64,000 nt of DNA from Burkholderiales bacterium LSUCC0115 (GTDB lineage: Bacteria > Pseudomonadota > Gammaproteobacteria > Burkholderiales > Burkholderiaceae_A), in contig WJBW01000002.1 of NCBI GenBank assembly GCA_009646425.1, positions 261,878-325,877 on the forward strand, in the 5' to 3' direction. Below, piece by piece: positions 7,534-16,763 of the stretch (positions within the stretch are counted from its first letter, which is position 1; each line of letters starts with the position of its first letter). Under the pieces are notes generated by a model that had not been told where the DNA came from, searched no databases, and saw only the letters and a list, made by a program, of their open reading frames with translations. A program made the position numbers and the translations under genes.

Positions 7534-9311
7534 ATCTGGCTGGCGCTGGCAAATGGCAGTGGGTAGTAGGCCGCTGACATCGCATGCGCCAACACCTGAG
7601 CAGCCTGTTCCGGTCGAGGACTGGCGTCAATCCAGATCGATCGAAGGGTTTGCAAACCCAAGGCTCGCGCGGCCTGCTCAGCCTGCTGGCCCGCCAAGGC
7701 TCGGTTCACCTCGCCATCTAGACAGACGTTCGCGCGCCCATCTGACAAGACCACAACCGCCGCATCCTCACCCTGCTGGGCCAACCGATCCACCCAGTGA
7801 ATCACCGCCTGAAGGCCCGCGGCGACCGGACTGGCGCCACCGCCAGGCAAGGCGGTCAACGCCCTCTTTGCGGCCACGAGCGATCGCGTCGGCGGAAGGT
7901 TCACGCGAACGCCTTGACCGCCGAAACTCAACAGGGCCACCTGATCCCGACGAACGTAACACTCGGCCAACAAAGCCTGGACGGCACCCTTGGCCTCCGC
8001 CAAACGAGTCGCCGCCATAGAACCAGAGGCATCGACCAGAAAAATAGTCGTCAATGGGCGCCGGTGCTGCCGCCGCCAGATGCGCAGATCGCTGGGCATG
8101 AGCAACAGCCGATCCTCAAAGGGAGAGACCCGCTGGCGCATCTCCTGGAGTGGCAAGGCCCGCTCCAGGACTTTGACCCAGGCCAGTTGCCGGGCTGGCT
8201 GTCCACGCTTCCAAGCCATCACTCGAAGACGCCTGCCGCGACTGGGGTGCCAGCTTCTCTGCCCAGCCCGACCGCCCTCTCGACGGGCCAGTCCCGGACG
8301 GCTGAGCCCCCCGCGATCCATGCCGGTTCCACCCAATAGGCCACGCTGGAGGTCGACGAGTGCCGCCTCGACGGCCTGTTGGTCTTGTTGGTCTTGCTGA
8401 TCCGATGATGGCTGTGCCGATGGCTGGTCTTGCTTAGAGGCATCTCGAGACAGATGCTCCGGTTGTTCTGCTTCGCCCGATGTTGAGTCTGCAGCTGACT
8501 GCTGGTCATCTGCGACCTGCTCGGGGGCCTTCTCTGGCCATCTGCGAGCATGGGGCAAGAGCGTGGCCACCAAGGCCTGCTCAATGGCCTCGTCCGAGAC
8601 CGTGCGGGCCCGCCGGGGTGAGGCCTGTCGGGTGAGGTCTATCGCCAAACGGCCAGCAGCCATGAGCGGCCTGAGCGAGGGAATGTCCAAGGCCGCAGCC
8701 ATGGCGGCCAAACGACGCCATTGGTCAGGCGACAAGTCGAGGCGAGCAGGCGTCGAGCGCGGCCAAGCCAGGGTCACCTCTTCGACCTGCTGAGCCCAAT
8801 CATCCGGGGACTGCTCGGCTGGACACAAGCGATCTTGCACCAACACCATCGACATCCGATCGAGGACGATTGGCAGTACCCCAGGCTCATCGCCAATGGA
8901 CTCCTCCAGCAAAACAAGATGGAGGCGACGTCGTTCCAAAGCCTGTGCAAGTTCGTGGGCCAAGCCTGGCTCCATCCTCTCGGCCATGCTGACCAAGACC
9001 AGGCAGTCTTGATGCCGGTCAATCCAACCCGGGTCATGGATGGGCTCTCGCGCAGCCAGGGTCTGCACCACGTCCAAAGACGGCCTCAGAGCCTCCGATG
9101 GCGTGGAGGCCGACAGCCTCGCCAGACGGCCACCCGCAGCGGCACCCCTCGCACCATCAGAGGACTTGATCACCCGCTTCAGTACTGTCTCCAAGGCCTC
9201 ACGCACCGGGCCAGGCCGAGCCGACCGAATCAACAAGCCTCCATGGCGTGAGGGCTGAGCGAGAAAGGCGCAGAGCGCCAGAGACTCTGGCGTCATGGCC
9301 TGACGGTTCAT
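7476..9311 (-). CDS. bchD: Magnesium chelatase subunit D
   Basis: BchD (611 aa) forms the ATP-hydrolysing IDH magnesium chelatase with BchI and BchH, inserting Mg2+ into protoporphyrin IX. The N-terminal AAA+-like part (about residues 1-255) lacks a Walker A, as expected for D subunits. A low-complexity acidic and Gln-rich linker (about 260-315, with SSDQQDQQDQQ) joins it to a C-terminal von Willebrand A domain whose MIDAS motif DASGS is at 427-431. The start overlaps the bchI stop as ATGA. The 3' end overlaps bchO tail-to-tail. Confidence 0.94.
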   Translation of the reverse strand: MNRQAMTPESLALCAFLAQPSRHGGLLIRSARPGPVREALETVLKRVIKSSDGARGAAAGGRLARLSASTPSEALRPSLDVVQTLAAREPIHDPGWIDRHQDCLVLVSMAERMEPGLAHELAQALERRRLHLVLLEESIGDEPGVLPIVLDRMSMVLVQDRLCPAEQSPDDWAQQVEEVTLAWPRSTPARLDLSPDQWRRLAAMAAALDIPSLRPLMAAGRLAIDLTRQASPRRARTVSDEAIEQALVATLLPHARRWPEKAPEQVADDQQSAADSTSGEAEQPEHLSRDASKQDQPSAQPSSDQQDQQDQQAVEAALVDLQRGLLGGTGMDRGGLSRPGLARREGGRAGQRSWHPSRGRRLRVMAWKRGQPARQLAWVKVLERALPLQEMRQRVSPFEDRLLLMPSDLRIWRRQHRRPLTTIFLVDASGSMAATRLAEAKGAVQALLAECYVRRDQVALLSFGGQGVRVNLPPTRSLVAAKRALTALPGGGASPVAAGLQAVIHWVDRLAQQGEDAAVVVLSDGRANVCLDGEVNRALAGQQAEQAARALGLQTLRSIWIDASPRPEQAAQVLAHAMSAAYYPLPFASASQIHGLVSSAMKSTTGRESVS

Positions 9312-10318
9312 GGCGTTAGAGCAGCCAGCGCGCGAGCAACCCTCTCATTGCCCGTCGTCTCATCGAGCACATCACGACGCAGACGGTGACGCAAGACCAT
9401 CGGTGCTACGGTCTTGAGGTGCTCAATCGTGACCTGGCGCGCACCATGAAGAGCAGCCATCGCCCGGGACGCGCGCATCAACGCGAGTTCACCACGCAGA
9501 CCATCGGTGTTCAGAGACAGGCACAAGCCTGCTGCCTTCTCGAGCAAGCCGTCTGGTACCTTGATCTTGTCGAGCTGCCGGCGAGCCTGCGTGATTTTGC
9601 GTTGAAGGGCCTCCTGGGCTTGCTCATAAGAGGCCACAAAAGCCTCGGGATCTCGGTCATAAGCCTCCCGACGCCTCACCACCTCAATGCGCTCAGCCAG
9701 CACCTGTGGCGTGGTGACCTCAACGGCCAGGCCAAAACGGTCGAGTAATTGGGGGCGTAGCTCGCCCTCCTCTGGGTTGCCACTGCCCACCAAGACGAAG
9801 GCAGCCGGGTGGACCAGGCTCAGACCATCGCGCTCAACGCGGTTCTCACCACTGGCAGCCACATCGATCAACAAATCCACCAAGTGGTCTTCGAGAAGAT
9901 TGATCTCATCAACGTATAGAAAGCCACGGTTGGCACGGGCGAGAAGACCAGGCTCAAACACCCGTCGACCAGACACCATCAGTTGTTCCAAACTCAGCCC
10001 ACCAACAATGCTCTCCTCGCTCGCGCCCAAGGGCAGATCCACCACTGGAACGGAACGCTTGGTTTTAGACCTGGTCTGACAACCACCAACGCATAGCCCG
10101 GCGGTGGCCTTGGGGTCACAGGCATAGGCACAGCCAGACACGACCGAAATCTCGGGCAGCACCGCAGCCAAAGCTCGAACGGCGGTGGATTTGCCAGTGC
10201 CCCTTTGGCCAAGAATCAGGACACCACCGATCTGTGGGTCGACGGCCGCCATGAGCAGGCCAAGTTGCATGTCCTCTTGGCTCACCAAGGCGGTAAAGGG
10301 GTAGGCTGGGCGGGTCAT
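9308..10318 (-). CDS. bchI: Magnesium chelatase ATPase subunit I
   Basis: BchI (336 aa from ATG at 10318) is the AAA+ motor of magnesium chelatase. Walker A GQRGTGKST is at residues 37-45, and Walker B is in LYVDEINLL, with the ELRPQLLDRFG sensor region after it. The frame stays open to a GTG at 10366, but that start lies inside a PpsR-like palindrome, so the ATG, where the conserved PAYPFTALVSQEDMQ begins, is preferred. It is coupled to bchD by ATGA. Upstream lie short tandem repeats and a tRNA gene on the same strand. Confidence 0.95.
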   Translation of the reverse strand: MTRPAYPFTALVSQEDMQLGLLMAAVDPQIGGVLILGQRGTGKSTAVRALAAVLPEISVVSGCAYACDPKATAGLCVGGCQTRSKTKRSVPVVDLPLGASEESIVGGLSLEQLMVSGRRVFEPGLLARANRGFLYVDEINLLEDHLVDLLIDVAASGENRVERDGLSLVHPAAFVLVGSGNPEEGELRPQLLDRFGLAVEVTTPQVLAERIEVVRRREAYDRDPEAFVASYEQAQEALQRKITQARRQLDKIKVPDGLLEKAAGLCLSLNTDGLRGELALMRASRAMAALHGARQVTIEHLKTVAPMVLRHRLRRDVLDETTGNERVARALAALTP

Positions 10319-10347
10319 GGGGTGACTGTGCCGCTTGACGTCAAAAG

Positions 10348-10365
10348 AGTCAAACGAAACTGACA
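10348..10365. promoter_or_regulatory. Imperfect PpsR/CrtJ-type operator upstream of bchI
   Basis: AGT-N12-ACA, read on the minus strand as TGTCA-N8-TGACT, is one base from TGT-N12-ACA. It lies 30 bp before the bchI ATG. It fits the pattern at bchC and crtE, but it is single and imperfect. Confidence 0.5.
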
Positions 10366-10370
10366 CTTGG

Positions 10371-10548
<178 letters not shown>

Positions 10549-10569
10549 TCGAAGAACTGGAGAGTATAC

Positions 10570-11109
10570 ATGAAGTTTTGTTCGAGTTGCGGACATGCCA
10601 TCGAAAAGCTGGTTCCAGCCGATGACAACCGAACCCGATCGGTCTGCACCGAGTGTCAGACGATTCACTACGAAAATCCCCGGCTCATCCTGGGTACGCT
10701 GAGCACCTGGCAAGACCAGATCTTGCTGTGTCGACGTGCGATTGCACCTCGATCTGGTTTTTGGACCTTGCCCGCCGGCTTCATGGAGATCGGAGAATCC
10801 ACGGAAGCGGGCGCAAGACGAGAGACACTAGAGGAGGCCGGCGCCGAGGTGGAGATCCACGACCTGTTTGCGGTCTTTGACATCCCTCATGTCGAACAAG
10901 TGCACCTTTTTTTTCGCGCGGCCATGACCAGCCCCCACCTGGCACCGGGTGTCGAAAGCCTGGAGGCCCGACTCTTCAAACCCGATGACATTCCCTGGGA
11001 TGAACTGGCCTTCGAATCGGTGCGTCAAGCCCTGCGCCTGCACCTGGAGGATCGATCCATGGGAACCAGTCGGCTGCACCGCATGCAGCTGCCGAAGATG
11101 GATTGGTAG
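10570..11109 (+). CDS. Nudix hydrolase with N-terminal zinc ribbon
   Basis: This is a 179-aa cytoplasmic nucleotide-diphosphate hydrolase. Two CxxC pairs (Cys4/7 and Cys26/29) form a zinc ribbon like that of NudC-type enzymes. The Nudix box follows as G-x5-E-x7-RE-TL-EEAG around residues 70-92, with Thr at the usually hydrophobic position after RE. The substrate cannot be told from sequence. GGAG lies 8 nt before the ATG. The gene is divergent from tRNA-fMet and 25 bp before aat. Confidence 0.85.
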   Translation: MKFCSSCGHAIEKLVPADDNRTRSVCTECQTIHYENPRLILGTLSTWQDQILLCRRAIAPRSGFWTLPAGFMEIGESTEAGARRETLEEAGAEVEIHDLFAVFDIPHVEQVHLFFRAAMTSPHLAPGVESLEARLFKPDDIPWDELAFESVRQALRLHLEDRSMGTSRLHRMQLPKMDW

Positions 11110-11134
11110 ACAGGCCTCTTAAACGTTCACCCTC

Positions 11135-11896
11135 ATGCAGAACGATTCCCGACCGCCACTGGCCTGGGTAGGCCCATCCGATGACTTTCCACCAAGCCAA
11201 CAAGCTTGGACGGACGAGCATGGTGCCAACGGCCTGCTCGCCGTTGGCAGCAGCCTGACGACAGAACTCCTCATCAAGGCCTATGGGCGGGGGGTTTTCC
11301 CCTGGTCATCTTCCGCAGAGCCGGTGCTCTGGTGGACGCCCAACCCACGCATGGTTCTTCCGGTGGCACACTTTCGCTGCCATCGCTCGATTCGACAGGC
11401 CGCCAGGCAATTCGCCCAAGAGGGGCTGGTGATCCACTTTGACCAAGATTTTGGAGAAGTCATGTCAGCCTGTGCAGAGCCCCGCAAAGACGAGGCCGGT
11501 ACCTGGATCACGGACAACATACGGCGGGCCTACCTGGGGCTGCACGACTTGGGCCTGGCGCACTGCGTGGGCCTGTATCAGGGGCAAAGGCTGTTGGCCG
11601 GGCTTTACTTTGTTAATCTCGGTGCCATGGTCTTTGGAGAAAGCATGTTCACCCGGGTCAGCAATGGCTCGAAAGTCTGTCTCGCGGCACTGGTTCATGC
11701 CTGTCGGCAGGCGGGTGTTGCACTCATCGACTGCCAACAAGAGACCAGCCACTTGGCCAGCCTGGGGGCATCTCCCATGGCCCGTGCAGACTTTGAGCAG
11801 CACCTGAAACAGACGGTGGAGGCCAATCCCATCAGCTGGCCGATCAGTGCCTGTGACTGGTCGGCGCTCACCCATCCCGTGGCGTCCCATGGCTGA
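11135..11896 (+). CDS. aat: Leucyl/phenylalanyl-tRNA--protein transferase
   Basis: Aat (253 aa) attaches Leu or Phe to proteins with N-terminal Lys or Arg, marking them for ClpS-ClpAP. The family signatures are visible: [38 protein letters not shown], and [14 protein letters not shown] with [19 protein letters not shown]. The length is typical. It overlaps the next gene, bpt, by 8 bp. Its partners clpS and clpA are 38 kb away in the same window, so a full N-degron branch is encoded here. Confidence 0.95.
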   Translation: MQNDSRPPLAWVGPSDDFPPSQQAWTDEHGANGLLAVGSSLTTELLIKAYGRGVFPWSSSAEPVLWWTPNPRMVLPVAHFRCHRSIRQAARQFAQEGLVIHFDQDFGEVMSACAEPRKDEAGTWITDNIRRAYLGLHDLGLAHCVGLYQGQRLLAGLYFVNLGAMVFGESMFTRVSNGSKVCLAALVHACRQAGVALIDCQQETSHLASLGASPMARADFEQHLKQTVEANPISWPISACDWSALTHPVASHG

Positions 11897-12629
11897 CCTC
11901 AACGACCTGCCCATCAACCGGCTGCAGTTCTATGTCACTGCACCCTACCCCTGCAGCTATCTGCCGGGACGTCGGGCCCGGTCGCAAGTGGCCACCCCCA
12001 ATTACCTGATCACGGGACCGGTCTATGGCGACCTGGTCCAGTTGGGCTTTCGACGCAGTGGCCACTTTGCCTATCGGCCTTACTGTGATCACTGCCGAGC
12101 CTGCCGGCCGATTCGACTGGAAGTTGCCAAATTCCAACCCTCCCGAACCCAACGAAAAATCTACCGTCGGCTATCCGAGCAGCTGACCGCACGAATCGAA
12201 CCATTGGCCTTTCAGGCTGAACACTACAACCTGTACCTGCGCTACCAGGCCAGCCGTCACGCTGGCGGAGGCATGGATCAAGACAGCAAAGACCAGTACG
12301 CCCAATTTCTATTGCAGAGTCGAGTCGATACCCAGTTGGTCGCTTTCTACGATGCCCAGGAACAGCTGGTCATGGTCTCGATCATCGATGTGTTGCCAGA
12401 GGGACTATCGGCGGTCTACACCTTCTACGAGCCCAGCCTCGAAAAATCCTCTCTCGGCACGTATGGCATTCTCTGGCAGATCGCTCAGTGCCAGCAGATG
12501 AAGCTGCCCCATGTTTACCTGGGATACTGGATTGAGGCCAGCCCAAAGATGGCCTACAAGGCTAACTTTCAGCCAGCCGAGGTTCTGATCGAGGGCGCTT
12601 GGCGGGCCCTCAAACCGCTCACCGATTAA
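11889..12629 (+). CDS. bpt: Aspartate/glutamate leucyltransferase (Bpt/ATE family)
   Basis: This 246-aa arginyltransferase-like enzyme adds Leu to N-terminal Asp or Glu in bacteria. The N-terminal part has [14 protein letters not shown] and a cysteine-rich segment [15 protein letters not shown]. The C-terminal GNAT-like part has [22 protein letters not shown] and [16 protein letters not shown] longer frame begins at 11847, but [15 protein letters not shown] at 11889 matches the family start. It overlaps aat by 8 bp, and pyrD follows after 7 bp. Confidence 0.93.
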   Translation: MADLNDLPINRLQFYVTAPYPCSYLPGRRARSQVATPNYLITGPVYGDLVQLGFRRSGHFAYRPYCDHCRACRPIRLEVAKFQPSRTQRKIYRRLSEQLTARIEPLAFQAEHYNLYLRYQASRHAGGGMDQDSKDQYAQFLLQSRVDTQLVAFYDAQEQLVMVSIIDVLPEGLSAVYTFYEPSLEKSSLGTYGILWQIAQCQQMKLPHVYLGYWIEASPKMAYKANFQPAEVLIEGAWRALKPLTD

Positions 12630-12636
12630 CATCCGA

Positions 12637-13695
12637 ATGCCCAAAACCGCTCTTGCTTTCACCGTCTATCCCTTGGCCAGACGGGTTCTGTTTTCCTTAG
12701 ACCCCGAGCTAGCCCACGAGCTCAGTCTGTCCGGACTGGACTTTGCCCACCGGTGGCTCGGTGGACTCTTGCCAGCCGCTCAACCCATCTCAACGTCAAG
12801 TCCTGTTGAGCTGGCAGGTCTGCGATTTCCAAACCGGGTTGGCTTGGCCGCAGGCCTCGACAAGAACGCTGCGCACATCGATGGCCTGTCTCGATTTGGC
12901 TTTGGATTTATTGAAGTCGGTACCGTGACGCCAGAGGCCCAGCCTGGCAACCCCAGGCCGCGCCTGTTCAGACTGCCCAAGGCCAAGGCCCTGATCAATC
13001 GCTTCGGCTTTAACAACCAAGGACTATCGGCCTTCATCACCAACGTTGGACGGTCCGAGTGGGTCAGGGATCGACGAGGCGTCCTGGGACTCAACATTGG
13101 CAAGAATGCCAAGACCCCAATCGAACAGGCCGCGGACGACTACCTAAAAGGCCTCACCGGGGTCTACCCTTGGGCCGACTACGTGACCGTCAACATCTCC
13201 TCGCCCAACACCAAGAACCTGCGCAACCTGCAAAATGAGCAGGCCTTGGAGGCCCTGCTCGATCAGCTCAAAGAGGCCCAAGCTCAATTGGCCCAGGAAC
13301 ACCGCAAAGCGGTTCCACTCTTTCTAAAGATTGCGCCCGATATGGACGAAACCGCCCTCGGGCAGTTGACCCAAGTGGTCCGCGCCAAACAGATCGACGG
13401 CCTGATTGCGACCAACACCACACTGGACCGCAGCCTGGTGACTGGCTTGCCACATGCGAGCGAGACCGGCGGCCTGTCCGGCCAACCAGTCCACCTTCGA
13501 AGCCTTCAGACGGTTCGACAACTCCGAACAGATCTGGGGCCTGACTTTCCCATCATTGGGGTTGGGGGGATTCTGTCGGCCGCAGACGGCCTGGCCATGC
13601 GAGAAGCCGGCGCGGACCTGGTCCAGGTCTACACCGGCCTGATCTATCGAGGACCCGCCTTGGTGGCCGCGCTCGCCGAACGTCTAGACAGATAG
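12637..13695 (+). CDS. pyrD: Dihydroorotate dehydrogenase, quinone-linked (class 2)
   Basis: PyrD (352 aa) oxidises dihydroorotate to orotate and passes electrons to quinone at the inner membrane. The N-terminal helical part (about residues 1-45) is the class 2 membrane-binding extension. FMN and substrate motifs include [45 protein letters not shown] and [11 protein letters not shown]. It is the last gene of aat-bpt-pyrD, and its 3' end overlaps the convergent lutB by 52 bp. Confidence 0.95.
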   Translation: MPKTALAFTVYPLARRVLFSLDPELAHELSLSGLDFAHRWLGGLLPAAQPISTSSPVELAGLRFPNRVGLAAGLDKNAAHIDGLSRFGFGFIEVGTVTPEAQPGNPRPRLFRLPKAKALINRFGFNNQGLSAFITNVGRSEWVRDRRGVLGLNIGKNAKTPIEQAADDYLKGLTGVYPWADYVTVNISSPNTKNLRNLQNEQALEALLDQLKEAQAQLAQEHRKAVPLFLKIAPDMDETALGQLTQVVRAKQIDGLIATNTTLDRSLVTGLPHASETGGLSGQPVHLRSLQTVRQLRTDLGPDFPIIGVGGILSAADGLAMREAGADLVQVYTGLIYRGPALVAALAERLDR

Positions 13696-15086
13696 GACGC
13701 GTACTGCTGAGAGAAGGTCTTGCCACGCGGACTTGGCATGTCCCGATAGGCGCTCCAACTCTTGACCAAAGGCAGCTGCCGAATCAAGTGGCGGCGCCCG
13801 CCCATGAGCCTCAGGACCAGGCTCGCCATGCCGTAGACGGTCCGATAGAGGGCCGGTCTGGCGGCCGCAAAGGCCCAGAGGCCCAACAAGGCCCGCTCCG
13901 ACCAAGGACGCAGGTGACGCTCAAACTGCTTCTCTCTGAGTTTGCGCAGAAGGTCAGGCAGGGGAATTTTGACGGGACAGACCACGTGGCACTCCCCGCA
14001 AAGGGTGGCAGCCTGGGGCAGGTCCAGCGATTTTTCGATGCCCGCGTAGGCAGGCGTGAGGACGGAGCCCATGGGACCTGGGTAGACCCAGCCATAGGCA
14101 TGGCCCCCAATCTTTTGATAGACGGGACAGTGGTTCATGCAGGCCCCACAACGAATGCATCGGAGCATCTCTTGGAAAGCGCTGCCCAGCAGGCTAGAGC
14201 GCCCACCGTCGACCAAGACAAAATAGAGGTGATCCGGTCCATCGGTTTCACCAGCTGCGCGGGTGCCGGTTAGCAGGCTGATGTAGTTGGAGATCGACTG
14301 ACCAGTCGCCGAACGGGTCAGCAGCCTGGCGATGGTGGCGAAGTCCTCCAGCGTTGGCAGCACCTTCTCGATGCCAGTGACCACCACATGCACCTTGGGC
14401 ATGATGGTGCACATGCCCTCGTTTCCCTCGTTGGTCACCAGGGCCACGGAACCCGTCTCCGCAATGACAAAGTTTCCGCCGGTGACGCCCATATCGGACC
14501 GCAGGAACTTGGGCCTCAGTTGCTCACGAGCCTCACGGGTGAGCTGCGGAATATCGGTGAGCTTTGGCTTTTGGTGAACCTTGGAAAAGAGATCCGAGAT
14601 CTCCTCTTTGTCCTTGTGAATGACCGGCGCGATGATGTGGCTGGGGGGCTCGTTGTCATTGATCTGAAGAATGTACTCGCCAAGATCGGTCTCGACCGGC
14701 TCCACACCGGCCTCGCGCAAGGCGGCGTTCAAGGCCATTTCTTCAGAGACCATGGACTTGGACTTGGTCACCGTTTTGACCTGGTGCTCTTTGGCAATCT
14801 GAACCACCAGCTCCGAGGCTTGGGCCGCAGACTCCGCATACAGAACCTTGGCCCCCCGAGCGGTGGCCTGCTGCTCAAAGATCTCCAGCCAGAGATCCAG
14901 GTTCTCAATGGCCCGGTTTCGACGCTCGACAGCCGCATCTCGGGTCGGTTCAAAGTCAATCTCGGTAATGGTGGCCGCACGGGCGGTGACAAACTTTTCG
15001 GCCAGCCGACGTAGATTCTTTTGCAGCCGAACATCGGCCAGCTTCTCGCCCGCTCTGGCCTGGAAATGCATGGACTGGACTTGCAT
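13644..15086 (-). CDS. lutB: LutB/LldF-type lactate oxidation iron-sulfur protein
   Basis: The 480-aa protein matches the LutB (YkgF) component of the three-part L-lactate dehydrogenase that oxidises lactate to pyruvate. The N-terminal LUD domain is followed by two 4Fe-4S motifs, [11 protein letters not shown] at about residue 305 and CGECHVVC at about 360, and a basic C-terminal tail. The start overlaps the lutA stop by one base (TGATG). The usual third gene lutC is not next to it: downstream is the convergent pyrD, overlapping by 52 bp. Confidence 0.92.
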   Translation of the reverse strand: MQVQSMHFQARAGEKLADVRLQKNLRRLAEKFVTARAATITEIDFEPTRDAAVERRNRAIENLDLWLEIFEQQATARGAKVLYAESAAQASELVVQIAKEHQVKTVTKSKSMVSEEMALNAALREAGVEPVETDLGEYILQINDNEPPSHIIAPVIHKDKEEISDLFSKVHQKPKLTDIPQLTREAREQLRPKFLRSDMGVTGGNFVIAETGSVALVTNEGNEGMCTIMPKVHVVVTGIEKVLPTLEDFATIARLLTRSATGQSISNYISLLTGTRAAGETDGPDHLYFVLVDGGRSSLLGSAFQEMLRCIRCGACMNHCPVYQKIGGHAYGWVYPGPMGSVLTPAYAGIEKSLDLPQAATLCGECHVVCPVKIPLPDLLRKLREKQFERHLRPWSERALLGLWAFAAARPALYRTVYGMASLVLRLMGGRRHLIRQLPLVKSWSAYRDMPSPRGKTFSQQYASYLSRRSASAATKAGPR

Positions 15087-15877
15087 CAGCGAGGCTCCTT
15101 GCGAGGTCCTTGGTCTAGATGACCGGCCAGCACCTCAGCGACATGCAAGACCTGTGTCTTGTCGTCGCCCAGTCGCCTAAGCCGGCCCTCGATGTTGAGC
15201 ATACAGCCCAGGTCTCCCAGGACAACCGCCTGGGCCCCTGTGGACTGAATATTGGAAATCTTCTCATCGACAATGGCAGACGACACATCACCGTATTTCA
15301 AGGAGAAAGTGCCACCGAAGCCACAACAGGCCCGAGCCTGCTTCATCTCTTTGATCTCGATGCCTGGCATGGATTTCAACAAAGCCCTTGGCTGCTCACA
15401 AACGCCCAACTCCCTCAGGCCACTGCAGCTGTCGTGATACGTCACGCAACCCTGGGCCAGCCCCGGCACCTGGTCGACACCAGCGACCGAGTGAAGAAAA
15501 TCCGTCAATTCATAGACCCGGGGCGCCAGCCGGCCCATGCGCTGCTTGAGGTTCGGGTCGTCTGAGAAGAGATCCAGGTAATGGACTTTGATCATGCCGC
15601 CGCAGGATCCGGAAGGCACCACCACATAGTCGTATTCCTCGAGTTGCCCCAGCACCCGTTCAGCCAATCGATGGGCCGCCTGCCGATCACCACTGTTGTA
15701 GGCCGGCTGGCCACAGCAAGTCTGATCTGGGGGCACCACGACCTCGCAGCCAGCGTGTTCCAGCAGGGTCATGGCCGCAAACCCAATCTCTGGCCGCATG
15801 AGGTCCACCAAGCAGGTCACGAAGAGTGCAACACGGGTCCCAGGTTTTAAGGTGCTGACTGCAGACATTCTTGTCAT
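15086..15877 (-). CDS. lutA: LutA/LldE-type lactate oxidation protein
   Basis: This 263-aa protein has two cysteine-rich (CCG) domains, CCGQPAYN near residue 52 and CCGFGGTFS near 188, as in LutA/GlpC-type heterodisulfide reductase-like subunits. With LutB it forms part of the non-flavin lactate dehydrogenase. ATG at 15877 gives the full frame. ATG at 15868 is also possible and has better spacing to AAGGG. The gene is divergent from an IclR regulator across about 60 bp holding two palindromes, so local control is likely. Confidence 0.92.
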   Translation of the reverse strand: MTRMSAVSTLKPGTRVALFVTCLVDLMRPEIGFAAMTLLEHAGCEVVVPPDQTCCGQPAYNSGDRQAAHRLAERVLGQLEEYDYVVVPSGSCGGMIKVHYLDLFSDDPNLKQRMGRLAPRVYELTDFLHSVAGVDQVPGLAQGCVTYHDSCSGLRELGVCEQPRALLKSMPGIEIKEMKQARACCGFGGTFSLKYGDVSSAIVDEKISNIQSTGAQAVVLGDLGCMLNIEGRLRRLGDDKTQVLHVAEVLAGHLDQGPRKEPR

Positions 15878-15882
15878 CCCTT

Positions 15883-15918
15883 TGTAAACTTACATTCTGC
15901 CATTTCGTCTGGCGAAAT
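15883..15918. promoter_or_regulatory. Two palindromes in the lutA/iclR divergent gap
   Basis: TGTAA-AC-TTACA lies at 15883-15894 and ATTTCG-N5-CGAAAT at 15902-15918. They sit between lutA and the divergent iclR-type gene. An autoregulatory IclR operator that also controls lutAB is a reasonable inference, but no family member's site was matched directly. Confidence 0.45.
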
Positions 15919-15935
15919 TGAATTCCATAAAAACC

Positions 15936-16763
15936 ATGCAGCCAAACCCCGCCAAGCCGACTCTTGCCCCGCCGATCACGAGCCCCAGGCCCGCCATCCA
16001 AGTCATTGAGCGGATGAACGCCCTTCTGGACGCCCTGGCCCAACAGTCCGAGCCAGTCAGCCTGAAATCACTCTCTCAGACCACGGGCCTGCATGCGTCG
16101 ACTGCTCACCGAATTCTGAATGATCTTGTGCTGGCGCGCATGGTCGACCGAACCGAGCCCGGACTCTATCAACTGGGCATGCGGCTGCTTGAACTGGGCA
16201 ATTTGGTGAAAGCCAGGCTGAACGTCAGAGATGCCGCCGCCGTGCCCATGCGCGATCTACATCGCCTGACTGGCGAGACCATCAACCTGTCGGTGAGACA
16301 GGGCGATGAAATCGTCTACATCGAGCGGGCCGTGAGCGAGCGATCCGGCATGCAGGTGGTTCGCGCCATTGGCGGGCGGGCGCCGCTTCACCTCACCTCA
16401 ACCGGCAAGCTCTTTCTGGCGGCCGACGATACGAAATCGGTGCGCTCCTACGGCATGAGAACCGGTCTGGCCGGTCAGACCAAAAACAGCATCACCGAAC
16501 TCGGTCGACTCGAAAAAGAACTCGAAGAGGTGCGCAGCAAAGGGTTTGCCAGAGACAACGAAGAGCTGGAGCTGGGTGTGCGGTGTATCGCGGCTGCGAT
16601 TCGAGATGACGGGGGCCGACTGGTGGCCGGTCTTTCGATCTCTGCGCCCGCTGATCGGGCCAACGATGGCTGGCTGTCGGCTCTGGAACGAACCGCGCGC
16701 GAGATCTCAGCAGCCCTGGGCTACGAGGCTGAGGAGACAGCAGGCTCGAGCAGTCGGGCCTGA
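15936..16763 (+). CDS. IclR-family transcriptional regulator
   Basis: The 275-aa protein has an N-terminal winged helix-turn-helix (about residues 20-80, VSLKSLSQTTGLHASTAHRI) and a C-terminal effector domain with family motifs GMRLLELG, VYIERAVSE, PLHLTSTGK, and GVRCIAAAIRD near the end. It is divergent from lutAB and probably controls it in response to lactate or a related acid; this is inferred from position. ATG at 15936 is preferred over an in-frame TTG at 15918. Its 3' end overlaps the convergent peptidase gene by 43 bp. Confidence 0.85.
   Translation: MQPNPAKPTLAPPITSPRPAIQVIERMNALLDALAQQSEPVSLKSLSQTTGLHASTAHRILNDLVLARMVDRTEPGLYQLGMRLLELGNLVKARLNVRDAAAVPMRDLHRLTGETINLSVRQGDEIVYIERAVSERSGMQVVRAIGGRAPLHLTSTGKLFLAADDTKSVRSYGMRTGLAGQTKNSITELGRLEKELEEVRSKGFARDNEELELGVRCIAAAIRDDGGRLVAGLSISAPADRANDGWLSALERTAREISAALGYEAEETAGSSSRA

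Noticed and set aside
8380-8400. Trinucleotide-like repeat in bchD as a phase-variable tract
   Set aside because: The repeats are in-frame, imperfect and lie in the expected low-complexity linker, so slippage would not switch the gene off.
10335-10344. Palindrome TTGACGTCAA upstream of bchI as an operator
   Set aside because: A 10-bp palindrome alone is weak and does not match a bacterial regulator I know to act on bch genes. The adjacent PpsR-like site explains the region better.
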